This document shows positions 36,833 to 47,119 of a DNA stretch of 64,000 nt, piece after piece. The stretch is from Ascarosepion bandense (Eukaryota; Mollusca; Cephalopoda; Sepiida; Sepiidae). The notes beneath the pieces are model-generated. The model was not told the DNA's origin, did no database searches, and saw nothing but the letters and a program-made list of their open reading frames with translations. Each line of letters starts with the position of its first letter. Position 1 is the stretch's first letter. A program made the translations under genes and the position numbers. The stretch covers positions 1,347,501-1,411,500 of the forward strand of contig JBBBDQ010001271.1 in assembly GCA_037127315.1 (NCBI GenBank), given 5' to 3'.

Positions 36833-37264
36833 TACTAGATTTTTTAAACAACTTTATCTTATGCAACTATACATTTTATATTTATTCAGCAGATGTTTGA
36901 AGAGACATTAATATCTATCAACCCAGTACTCAACATCTTAGCAATGAACATATACCTCGGGATAGAAATTGAGCATGTATCACCTTTTTAATTAAAGAAT
37001 CTGCCTTAAAGCCAGTCTTACTTTATTATTAAGCAACAAGAAGACATTATAACAAAATGAAACTCAATTACTCTGGTAATAAAATTAGCAATAGATTTTA
37101 AGGGAACTTTTAAGCACTTAGTTTAATGCTCATCACAGATGAGTGTGTAAATAAAAATAAATAAGAATCCCAGTTTTAAAAAAGTAGCATTCATGGAATT
37201 ATTATAAGGGCATATGCATGTAAATCAATAAGTTGGTGTCCTAATAATGTATGTGCAGATAGTT

Positions 37265-37745
37265 TACCAAAAGACAATTTGTTGATGGCCAGTACGCAGC
37301 TAGACAATTCCCAGAAAGGATAATTGTTCGACATGTTAGATCTTTTCAAGTTCAAGCTCTCACCCAGTTTTTTTTTTTTTTAAACTCTCGACAAATTGTC
37401 AAGGTGGACATGAGTGTTCCAAAAGCATTCTGCTAATTCCATCATCAATTGTTGTCAGTCTTGTGTCACACACTTTATGTTGTTCACACCTCCATTAAGT
37501 TTTACATTCTCTAATTTTGTTAACAATATGGGTGTATTCTTTAAATAAAAGCTTTCCACCTCCTTGTTTTGTCTTGACAAACTCTACGACAAACTTCTAA
37601 AGGGCTTAGAAAGAATTTTATAAAAAAATAAAACTGGATGAGAGCCTTGAAAATACTTAAAGCATCAACGAATTGTCTTGTCTGTGAATTATCTATCAGC
37701 AAATAGTCCGTTGGTGAATTGCCTTACGGCAAATTATCCCGCTAC
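37265..37745. repeat. Degenerate GAATTGTC/GACAATT-type repeat region
   Basis: The 37665-37740 part is a run of diverged units around tgaattgtc-tgtcggc (acgaattgtcttgtctgtga, gtccgttggtgaattgcctt, acggcaaattatcccg). Partial units also lie at 37275-37325 and 37385-37400. This resembles short tandem repeats I have seen in molluscs. Confidence 0.55.
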
Positions 37746-37919
37746 CTAATAATGAAAATACTATTCAATTTACATATCTATTTTCAATATAATCTCCTTT
37801 CTAATTCATCAATAAATACAAGTCACATGGATTGAACATTATACATTGAAAATTTCAGATCTAAATCAGTTGATAAATGTGTCACACTATAAATTTATTG
37901 ATCCTGCCTTCTATATTCA

Positions 37920-38231
37920 GGACATGCGTTGTGGTGCAATGGATATCGGCTTGAAATGAGAAATTGGGGAGTCGAGTTCAAATTCCAGTTGATATTTCTT
38001 GCATTCACTTATGCACAAATACCCTTAGGAAAGGTACTAATCCATCTCTTCACTCCAGTTATGGGTTAAATAACAGGACAGACTGGGTTCTATAGCCTTG
38101 TCAACAACCAGTCTACCGCAGAAAGTAATGGCAACCTACTGCGGGATAATCTTTTACCCAGTCAATCATGTCTCTTTCAAGACACGATCTCCCAAGTGTG
38201 TATCACATAGGGCACTTAACTGACTGACTGA
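37920..38231 (+). mobile_element. SINE-B, copy 5 with target-site duplication
   Basis: Full-length SINE-B flanked by a 12-bp direct repeat, cttctatattca, at 37908-37919 and 38232-38243. The 3' end shows the (TGAC)n tail. It lies 970 bp downstream of the 63-bp KChIP exon and in opposite orientation to the gene. Confidence 0.93.
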
Positions 38232-38647
38232 CTTCTATATTCAAGAGGATATTAATTTACTTTAATTTACATGTTCAGAAAATATTAGTCTAATAAGTCT
38301 TTAGATCCATAGAAAATTAGTTATATTCTTTCAGGGTGTAGCTATAAATGGAGATATACAATAATCAACTAATCTGTTCTTACTTGTAGAATTATCTTGC
38401 ATGTATTCTTAGTTCCATGTTGGCTGTTCAAAAAGTTATCATCCCCAATTTATTTACATTTTAAACAATGAGTCTCTACAGTATTGCACCTGTCAAAAAA
38501 AATAATGCTTAACAATGTTTAACCTTTGTGCCAGCAAAAAAACGAAGTGTGAAAAAGACAGTTATTCCTTTGACACTGCTATTATTGTATACACTTTTGA
38601 TCCTGCAGTAAAAATTATAAAAGTATGTGAACCAGGTGCAATGCAGT

Positions 38648-38717
38648 ATATATTATTTACTTATTATAAAGGTTTATTTACTTATTATAAAGGTTTATTT
38701 ACTTATTATAAAGGTTT
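38648..38717. repeat. 21-bp tandem repeat, three copies
   Basis: Unit tttacttattataaaggttta-like, three near-exact copies. The period is a multiple of three, so one frame repeats LFTYYKG, but no gene context supports it. Confidence 0.85.
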
Positions 38718-39200
38718 ATCTCTGATTTGATAAAGAAATAAATAGGAAAAATTATTTTTATTCAAAAATCTATAAAAATTACAAAATTATCAAAATATTT
38801 AAATGGAAAATATGATGCCTTTAACCTACTGTATGTGGCAGAAGCAAAGGAAAGACATTCCCTGAAAATTCTTTTTTTTTTTCAAAATCTATAATTACTG
38901 TTACTTGTTATGTGTCTATTTAAATTTTCTTGTTTACAGACATTTTTATAAATTTATAGTAAAAAACATTTTTTTCATATTTATTTCTCTGTAAAATCAT
39001 ACATAATATATTTTTTATTAAATTGTATAAATACGAGCTGGTGAAGTTAAAATTTTTGAATTCTAATCCTTATAGAATGTATTTATTTTTATACTTTAAT
39101 AAATATTTTATTAATTATTTTTTTTAATTCTAAGGTTAAACAAATTGACTACTTTGCTATGCACAATTCATTTTGGAGACCAAAAAATATTGATACTTAC

Positions 39201-39263
39201 TGTTCGACATGTATCCATAAATTCTTCCAATGATATCACACCATCTTTATTTAAATCCATTTT
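39201..39263 (-). CDS. KChIP exon encoding EF-hand 4 (63 bp)
   Basis: Internal coding exon, 21 codons in phase 0: KMDLNKDGVISLEEFMDTCR plus a final Thr. It carries EF-hand 4, with loop DLNKDGVISLEE (D at 1, N at 3, D at 5, V at 7, S at 9, E at 12), the expected high-affinity calcium site. Acceptor cttgtag and donor gtaagtatc are both good. The 63-bp length matches the homologous vertebrate KCNIP exon as I recall it. Joined to its neighbours it gives HVERVFS-KMDLNKDG, the normal KChIP continuity. The acceptor and first codons are duplicated 51 bp upstream (see the decoy entry), and a 60-bp minisatellite begins about 70 bp beyond that. The 3' neighbour exon is 33.4 kb away. Confidence 0.96.
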
Positions 39264-39345
39264 CTACAAGAGAAGTGAAAATAATCTTAAACATTCCAAT
39301 TTTAAATCCATTTTCTACTAGAAAAGAAGATTCTTAAACAATTCT
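39250..39345. repeat. 51-bp duplication of the KChIP splice acceptor (decoy acceptor)
   Basis: The segment holding the acceptor and first four codons (plus: tttaaatccattttctacaa then gagaag) is repeated 51 bp further on (tttaaatccattttctacta then gaaaag). On the minus strand the copy reads ctagtag/AAAATGGATTTAAA, with AG at 39315-39316. Splicing there would add 17 codons, KMDLKLECLRLFSLL-type, ending in an in-frame TAG formed by the true acceptor. Confidence 0.85.
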
Positions 39346-39384
39346 ATAAAGTCAGTGCCAATCAACGGAACTGATACCTATCAA

Positions 39385-39740
39385 TTTTTTTTTTTTTAAT
39401 GTCAACTTGTGAAAAATGTTTTTCAATAGAAGTTATCAAGATTCATTTTTTTTTTAATGGTAACTTGTAAAAAAACATTCTTCAATAGTGGTTATCTAGA
39501 TTTATTTGTTTTTTTAATGGTAACTTGTGAAAAGCATTTTTCAATAGTGGTTATCTAGATTTATTTGTTTTTTTAATGGTAACTTGTGAAAAGCGTTTTT
39601 CAATAGTAATCAAGATTCACTTTTTTTTAATGGCAACTTGTGAAAAACATTCTTCAATGGTGGTTTTCACAAAAAAAGTTTTTAATGGCAACTTGGGAAA
39701 AAATTTCTTCAATCATAGTTATCAAGATTTATTTTTTGCT
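39385..39740. repeat. Minisatellite, about 60-bp unit, six copies
   Basis: Units of the form ttttttaatggtaacttgtg + aaaagcatttttcaatagtg + gttatctagatttatt. Two central units are nearly identical and the outer ones diverged. It lies in the KChIP intron just upstream of the 63-bp exon. Confidence 0.88.
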
Positions 39741-40319
39741 CATTTTTGAAATAAGAAAATCAGTAAAGGAAAAAGTCTATTAGACATATTAGTGATTGTT
39801 TTGGAATACCAGGTGCTGTAAGCTTTGATGTGTAGGTGGTTTAATGGAAAATGTCTTGGAACTGTTTCAATTTCTGATGGATTTGTTATATTCCATTATG
39901 TGCAAACAAACTTGGGAAAGGCATGAATCCACCTCTTCTTTCCCCAAGAGATAAGACACATATCACTAAACCATTATTATCACAAACAAAATTCTTACAA
40001 TCAAAAATATTTTCTAGCTTTAAATAACCTAATAAAGAGTTTATAAACCATAGAAAATAAATCAACCAAGAAATTAATTTGTTCCAGATATGAAAAAAAG
40101 AAAAAGAAAAAAATTGAAAAGTATGGTTAACATCAAAACCTTGGATATTAAAAATAAAAAAAAACAACTGTTTGAAAAATTTTAAGTTGCTGAGTGATTA
40201 GATCTTGGAATAAGAGTAACTACTTTCAGTCGTTACTGCCTGAACAGGAAAGATAATTATGGGTGAGCGGCTTGCCAAAATGTTAATATTAATATTAAAA
40301 TTTAATTCTGGACTGTTAT

Positions 40320-40700
40320 GTAATGACTAGTCTCTTATATGGTAGTATATGGTAGTGAATACTGGACAATTTCCTTTACAGTTGAAGTAGTAACTTGAAG
40401 CAACAGAGATGTGGTTCTCCAGACAAATAGTAAAAAAATATTAAGGAAAATAAAAAGTAAAAGGAAACTGCTGCTAACAATAGAAAAAGATATATAATGA
40501 GAAAAGAGGGCTTAGAGAATGTAACACTCATAGAAGCGAATGTGAGAATCATAAAGGCATCTACTGGAGTTTGTTTGAATGGATGACAAAACAAAAACAA
40601 AAAAATGATGGTAAAGGGTAAAAAATAACCTAGACTAACAAAAGACAGGAAGTTGTGGAGAACCATAATTGCCATCCTGAAAGGATATGGTATTTAAAAA
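40320..40700 (+). mobile_element. LINE-B 3' fragment
   Basis: The frame gives VYGSEYWTISLQLK, QLEATEMWFSRQIVKKY and later MRKEGLENVTLIEANVRI-like, KASTGVCLNG. This is the thumb/C-terminal region that follows the RT in LINE-B (LLYGSECWTIS...EATEMWFYRRML type). Broken by stops. Confidence 0.8.
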
Positions 40701-41879
40701 GAGATACTATTATTTATAATTATTAGTTAAAGAGAACACTCATTACCAGCTAATATTCAAATTTTTGCTTGTGGGTCTTCTTACACCTTGTCACAAAATA
40801 GGTCATGTTGGCTGATATTATATGTGGACCTTAGACCATGTGTCCTGTTTCCATTTGATTGGATATGTGGGTGGTGTATCTAAGTTCCAGTTCCCATGGG
40901 TTCATTGATATTCACTTATAGGCAAACACTTGGTAAAGGTATGAATTCACTGCTTTTCATCCAAGTTTCAAACCATATCACTAAACCAATATTAGCTCTC
41001 AAAAAAAAAAAAAGAGGAAAAGAGATTATTACAATCTGAAAATATTTTCTGGCTTTTAATAACCTGTAATGGGTTGATCAGCTGTAGAAAATAAATTAAT
41101 CAATCAAAATTAGCATGGGAACTGGTTTATCAAAGTAATATGGCTATAAATCAAATGCTAATTTTGAAGTAATCAGAAAGATTAGTCCAATATTCCCTCT
41201 ATCCATTTTTCTTGGCCCAGACTAAACTAAAGTTTCAAATAAACAATTCTGGCATGAAATCAATTACCTTAAAGCTACTCAAGGCAAATTCCCATGGGTG
41301 CTACCATTTTGATTTCAGTAGGGTACTCAGCAGTACAGACTAAGCAAAATGACACTCCAATACACAATATAATAAATATGTCACAAAATAGGTCAAGTTG
41401 TGTGATATATGTTGACCTGGTGTGAAAATAAGTGCTCTCTAGCTTATAATACAAATGCTAGCAACCAACATTCTATGATGTCTTTATACTATATATGTCA
41501 ACAACTGGCACTGTAAGTTTCATAAAAACATAAAGTAGGTCTTCAGCAGAGAAAAAGAGAGAATTCATAATACAGTATTGGCAGTCTCTTTGTTATAAAC
41601 TACAAATATATTTTATTATTGAGCCAAGTTCTGGTTAACAATGGAACCGACTTTTTTTATGCTAGATCAGGTCAGAGAGACATCAAATTCTTGTTTATTT
41701 TTCAATCTAAATTAATTGTAGTTACTTCTTCACTTCATGCCATCAGCTTATGAAAGGTGCCATAGAAACACCTAACATTTCAGTGGACCTGTATTTTAGA
41801 TCAAATCAGTTAAACTCAAAATCATTATATTCAAGTTGATAAAGGTTCACACTGTACTTAATTGAGTTTTCCAATTTCA

Positions 41880-42345
41880 ACTACAACTTCTTCTCCTTTC
41901 AGGATATGGGCAGTCATGGCTCTCCAGAATTTCATTATCTTTTGTAGCTCTTAATAAACATTGTTTTTTTGCTATCTCTCCTAATTCCTGATTTGTCAAC
42001 CATCTACATAATTTTGTTCACTAGCTTATGTGCAGCTTTCCTCTTGTCCCTCTCATCTTCAATATCTCCTTTGAGTATCATATTTTCTAAACCCACTTTC
42101 CTCATTATATATTTTAGAAACTTTAACTATCTCTTTTTGATGCTAAGCACGTCTGTTTTGTTTGTATTTTTTAAAAACTTAATCATTGCTCACGTGTTCA
42201 ATCTACAGTATACACAGCATCTTTCTGTAGAACTAGATTTCCGTTGCTTGAAATCTCTTCTTCATCTGCATGTTTATTGTCCAGCATTCACTACCATATA
42301 GGTGGATTAACATTAAATAACAGTTTCTCTTTTTTCTTTGTTTCT
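41880..42345 (-). mobile_element. LINE-B 3' fragment (minus)
   Basis: Minus-strand frames give YGSECWTINMQMKKRFQATE, FYRKMLCI, IEHVSND, KYKQNRRA, NEESGFRKYDTQRRY. Same protein region as 40320-40700 in the opposite orientation, 1.2 kb away in the same intron. Confidence 0.82.
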
Positions 42346-45310
42346 GATGAAATTTTCTTGTTTTTTAATACTTTGCTTAACTTTTGGGATGCATCTTTCA
42401 CTATTCTAATGTATCTTCTGATTTCAGTATCCACTATCAATCTGATAAGCATTTATGACTCTCAACAATACAGACTACTACTATGTAGTATTATTATAAT
42501 CTTATTTTGGAATAATTTTATGATGTGTAAAATAGTATTTGGATAAGTTATATTAAACATTCAAAATTATCAAGTATCTCAATTGTCTAAAGATTGTTTT
42601 TACCAAGTTTTGTCTCTGAGATGGCTCATCTGTTTGGGTTGGTTTATTTTATGGCATATCAACCTCAGTGAGTTATTTAATGCTGACAAGATTTTTAGTA
42701 TAGGTCTGTATGAATAGAATATGTATTTGCAAGAAATCAGTTTGTAGATCAAGTTTCATTGATGTATTTTTGTAAAGAGTTTTTTTTTTGTCAAGAATCA
42801 AATGTATTGGTCATAATTTTTATTTTTATTTTTTCCAAAATGTATTGCTAGTATTTTTACTATAAAAATCTATTTTTATATATTCATAGTGTTTTGACCC
42901 CAGTTTAGAGGGTTAACTATTTTTACCCTAACAGGTGCTACCACCCCTAAAACAAAAGCAGTTAAGCACTTTTGAAAACCTTGCAGTAAGAAGCCTTGTT
43001 GCCAGATATAGTTTATCCCATTTTGGCAGCCTCTTTGGTGTCATTAAACATCTTTGTTCTTAATGGCTGTAACATCTCAGGCTATTAAGAATAACAAAAG
43101 CAAAAATAAATGGAGAGCTAATACTTTTGATGAGCTTTAAAATTTATCAATATTTAGAGCTGTTTTTAGTAAAAATGAATTATTGAGTTTCTTCGAATAC
43201 TGTTAATGTTGACCCCAAAATATTCAGTACTGTTTTGTTTGTTTATGACTTTTAGTCAATTTATTCTTTAGTATCCAGATTAAATTGTACATATTTGGAA
43301 CAAAGAAGTAACTTTTGACATGACATGAATTTGTATCTGATTTTAGAACTGTGAGAAAGGCAATGGAAATCCACTCCAATATATCTCCAAAGAAGCCTCA
43401 GAAAGACATAGGTAATAAAAATAAAGAGTTCATGATTATTTATATACTGAAGGGACATGGCATTTAAAAAAGAACAAAAATAACAAACATGTAAGTGCCT
43501 TATTGGTATTAACAAAGGAAAAGAAAAAACAGATGCCGATAGATAAAAAAAATATAATTTTCTCAACATGACCAAGTATTTTATTTCTACCATGTGTGTT
43601 ATTAGTGTTTTTATTTTCTGTATTTTCATCACCGTATATAAACATGGTGATATATCACACTCTTGTGATTTGTGATACAAATTCACGTCATGTCCCAGGC
43701 TACTGTTTTGTTCCAAATATCCACAACTTAATCTGGATACCAAAGAATAAATTCACTAAAAATCATAAACAAAACGAAATTTGAATATTTCTGAACTGGC
43801 ATTATTTAAAGAAATTCCATAATTCTTTTTTGCTAAAAAATAGCTCTAAATATTGATTAAATTTAAAGTTATTAATTCTCTATTTCCTTTTGATTTGTAT
43901 TACACTTTTACAAGCTATATATTACCAGATAATTTTCTCTTAAATAAAGATAGCTTTTAGGGACTTAAACATCATTACAACAATATCATCTGATATCACC
44001 AAGTTATTTTATTTTTCTTTAACAGCATCGGAAGATCAAATCTATGCTCATGGCTGGGTGTAAGCGTTACAAGGTCCCCAGGCTAATAAAATTTGAAGAT
44101 TCTTCATTGCATATTTTTGCATCTTTACCTTGTGTCTATATAAAAAAAAAAGTTATATATGATGCCTTTTTTATGTAAAATATGAAGCAATTCAATTAAA
44201 TAAACATTAAAAAACCACTTCTATTCTTATATCTTTATTTTCTTTTTAGTTTTATCATGTGCCCAAGACTTGGGGGCACTTCTAGTCTTGGGATTCTGGA
44301 CTGGAACCCATATGTAAATCCAGCATTGCTGATACCACTTCTGTTTTATGTGGAAACTTCTTTAATTATTTCCTCTTTTCTGATATAGATAGGCTAAGTT
44401 TAACCAGGTGTACTCAAGACAAGTTGGCAATAAAACCTTGATATATTTCCACAGAAAATTTATTTATAATCCAGTCATGACATTTGCATACTTCTTTATA
44501 TGTTTCCAGTGAACATTTATGAGACTAGTAGACATTTTTTTTTCAAAAGAATCAGTTTGTCAGCAATGAAAAGCAAAGTGTGGAATATTCCTCCACATGT
44601 TGACTATAATTAGTGAACCAAGTTCACACCCAAGCTGTTTCAATAAATTTATTCTTATATTTTTTGAAAAAGCTTGAATCCATTTTCAGCACTTAGGAGG
44701 AAAAAAGCTCCATAAATTTAAAATAAGGAAAATTAATTTTTTACAATGAGTTTTTGTTGATTTTCATTCACCAAACCTTTGAAACCCAAATGGTAGCACT
44801 CATAAGAAATTGCCATGTGCAGCTTTTAAGTAATTATAAAAAAACAGAGTATCTGTTCAAATATGAGTATCCATTAAAAAAAATGATTAAACAAATAAAT
44901 TAAAAATAGGTCAGAGTTAATCCATTTTGTTACGGATTTCGTAAAATTTTAAAAATATATATATATAAATAGATTGCGCCCCGGTTTTTCCTAATCTCAC
45001 CTTTCCTTATAAAAACTATACTTTTCTAGGCCAACATACACTCCAGAAATACCAACAAATTCAAAGAAAACAGTTGATTTCCCTCATTTTAACATTTCAT
45101 AACATTATAAAAAACTTCTCTTCAAATATGATCTATGACATTTTCTAACTGCTTAATAATTTCTATTAATGTTATGAATAATAAACATTTTTTGTTTATA
45201 GATGCATTATTTAAAATCAAATTCATTTCATCGTTTTGCCTTGATAAAGTCTATTACAGGACAAAAGGAGTAGATGAGAAAAATATAGTTTTTACCTCTT
45301 GTCTTATTTA
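42346..45310. other. Intron sequence, little recognised
   Basis: AT-rich. Contains the longest open frame of the window (minus 43261-43743, 160 codons), which shows no recognisable motif and is not accepted. A 19-bp segment at 42925-42943 is the exact reverse complement of 51611-51629. Confidence 0.5.
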
Positions 45311-45316
45311 ATTAGC

Positions 45317-45319
<3 letters not shown>

Positions 45320-45351
<32 letters not shown>
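45320..45351. repeat. (TA)n microsatellite
   Basis: 16 TA units. Confidence 0.95.
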
Positions 45352-45355
<4 letters not shown>

Positions 45356-45674
45356 TCAAATGTTTTTAGAGTAGACACTGAAAATGGATACCTTAGTTTT
45401 ATTTCAAATAGTAGGCTTGAGCATTCAAGAAATCTTAATAAAAATCTTGCATAACACTTTGTAGGGGAAAACTACCATTTGATCCTGCATGCCTTACCAC
45501 TTGGCCACAAAAAATGTCACAGTAAGAAAGAATCTATTTTTTTTTAAGGATAGCACATCTTCACTCAGATTATTTTTTTCAAACCCTTATCTGCTGTTTT
45601 GTATCTGAAATGTAAACAAAGAAATTTATAGACAATGGATTTATTTTTAATTAAGAATAAATCCCTTAATTCTT

Positions 45675-45693
45675 TATATATATATATATATAT
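45675..45693. repeat. (TA)n microsatellite
   Basis: Nine TA units, about 100 bp downstream of the donor of the 213-bp KChIP exon. Confidence 0.9.
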
Positions 45694-45795
45694 GCACTCA
45701 GACACATATTGATATTTAATTCTAATTGTGAAGACACAGATTTAGTGTGGATATTTAATTATTGTGCCAATCATATATATAGTAGCAATACTTAC

Positions 45796-46008
45796 TGAGA
45801 ATACCCGTTCAACATGATCTCGAGCGGTATTTTCATCAACCGTAGGCTCAGTAAAACGACCCATCATTTCATATATTGCTGACACTATATCCGTCATCTC
45901 ATCTTTGGTTATTATACCATCTCCATTGATATCGTACAAGTTGAAGGCCCATTGCAGTCGTTCTTGTAGGCTTCCTCTGGACAGCACTGATAAACCCATC
46001 ACAAACTC
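45796..46008 (-). CDS. KChIP exon encoding EF-hand 3 (213 bp)
   Basis: Internal coding exon of a Kv-channel-interacting protein, 71 codons in phase 0. It begins after the acceptor tatctttccag with Glu-Phe-Val-Met-Gly-Leu-Ser and ends ...HVERVFS before the donor gtaagt. It includes the family signature LQWAFNLYDINGDG, and the canonical EF-hand 3 calcium loop DINGDGIITKDE has acidic or polar residues at the coordinating positions. It is followed by the family helix EMTDIVSAIYEMMGRFTEP. From memory, human KCNIP genes encode this stretch on two exons of 108 and 105 bp. Here 36 + 35 codons are one uninterrupted exon, so an intron has been lost here or gained in vertebrates. The Met codon near the 5' end is internal, not a start. 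The next exon downstream is 6.5 kb away at 39263. Confidence 0.96.
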
Positions 46009-46388
46009 CTGGAAAGATAAATAATTTTCTTTTATGTTTGCTGTTTTTGTTATAATGAGATTTAATTAACCTTTTATTATGTCAGATCTGAAAAGATGTC
46101 AGCTTGAATCCAATAAACATGATTCCTTTGAATAAGAAGCTGAAAAAGAAAATAAAAGGAATTTGTGAAGGCATGATAAACATTGGTTCAATCTTAACAC
46201 AGAATTGATTGCCTTTTATAGATGTAAAACACTTGGCAAATAATAGGATTAAATATTTCATGCTTGAAATTAAGTACAATACAATCCGATTTCAAATCGG
46301 ATAAGCATGTTGGATGTTTTCGCCTGTGGGATAGAGAAAAACTCATAAATCTACTTAGCATAACCTCTGGACTTCTCCGTAGAATTTA

Positions 46389-46408
46389 ATATATATATAT
46401 ATATATAT
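46389..46408. repeat. (TA)n microsatellite
   Basis: Ten AT units. Confidence 0.9.
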
Positions 46409-46642
46409 GAAGTTTTTCATTTACTTGAGCAGTGTTGTTTCTGTCATTCAGTCATGTTAACTTCAAAGTTTCATGAAGGCATTATAGTGTTTTTACTCTT
46501 CAGGGCTTTTATTTATTTTGCTCTTGTGTCAGTCTTGCCAACTGCTCAGTTAAGTGAAAAATCTCTCCACTTTAATTCTATGTTGATATTGAGTACTTTA
46601 TGACAAAAATAACCTGCTTCCCAAAAATGCCTCCCTATCAGT

Positions 46643-46964
46643 CAGTCAGTCAGTCAGTCAGTCAGTCAAGTGCCATATGAGATACACACTTTGGTCGATC
46701 ATGTCTTAAAAGAGAAATGACTGAATGAGCAGAAAATTATCCTGCAGTAGGTTGCCATTACTTTCTGTGGTAGACTGGTTGCCAGCCAAGGCTATAGAAC
46801 TCAATCTGTCCTATTATTTGACCCATAACTGGAGGGAAGAGATGGATTAATACCTTTCCCAAGGGTATTTGTGTGTAAGTGAATGCAAGGAATTCAACTG
46901 GAATTTGAACTCAGCTCCCTGATTTGTTATTCTGAGTTGATATCCACTGCACTACAACATACAT
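46643..46964 (-). mobile_element. SINE-B, copy 6 (minus) with target-site duplication
   Basis: Full-length minus copy flanked by a 13-bp perfect repeat, cctccctatcagt, at 46630-46642 and 46965-46977. The tail is expanded to about six CAGT units, showing that the SINE ends in a tetranucleotide repeat, not poly-A. It lies about 630 bp upstream of the 213-bp KChIP exon. Confidence 0.95.
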
Positions 46965-47029
46965 CCTCCCTATCAGTAAACTACTGAAAAACAGCAATTT
47001 TGGCATTAAGAACTATTACAATTTAATAT

Positions 47030-47115
47030 TATTGGCAGAGGGTGTCATGGTTAGCAAACTTGTCTCACTAGAATCCTTACAATTTAGTAGTGAGTTCCAT
47101 TCTCACTCAGTGCTC
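47030..47115 (+). repeat. tRNA-derived SINE fragment, unclassified
   Basis: A-box-like gtcatggttagcaaactt is followed at tRNA spacing by a B-box-like gtgagttccattctcac. Not one of the other families. Confidence 0.4.
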
Positions 47116-47119
47116 TATA

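Larger units (their letters stand above)
5755..46008 (-). other. KChIP-family gene, 3' portion (three exons, two introns)
   Basis: Gene-level entry. Three minus-strand exons join in phase 0 to give 107 residues that read continuously as the C-terminal half of a Kv-channel-interacting protein. These are cytosolic, four-EF-hand calcium sensors; the known role of the family is to bind the N-terminus of Kv4 (Shal) potassium channels and tune their gating and surface expression. Introns are 6,532 bp (45795-39264) and 33,398 bp (39200-5803), both GT-AG, and the large one is almost entirely transposable elements. The N-terminus, EF-hands 1 and 2, promoter and 5' UTR are not seen; the first visible exon starts with an acceptor site, so the gene continues past 46008, probably past 64000. 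Other neuronal calcium sensors (frequenin, hippocalcin) are less likely, because the exon lengths and the C-terminal residues fit KCNIP best. Confidence 0.93.

Noticed and set aside
38515..38730. Secreted or repeat protein with LFTYYKG units
   Set aside because: A 21-bp tandem repeat read in frame; the rest of the frame is not protein-like.
43261..43743. Longest open frame in the window (160 codons, minus)
   Set aside because: No recognisable domain, no splice context, and a length not surprising in 64 kb of repeat-rich DNA; the opposite strand looks repeat-like.
46640..46670. (CAGT)n as a regulatory or CRISPR-like repeat
   Set aside because: It is the tail of a SINE-B with a clear target-site duplication.
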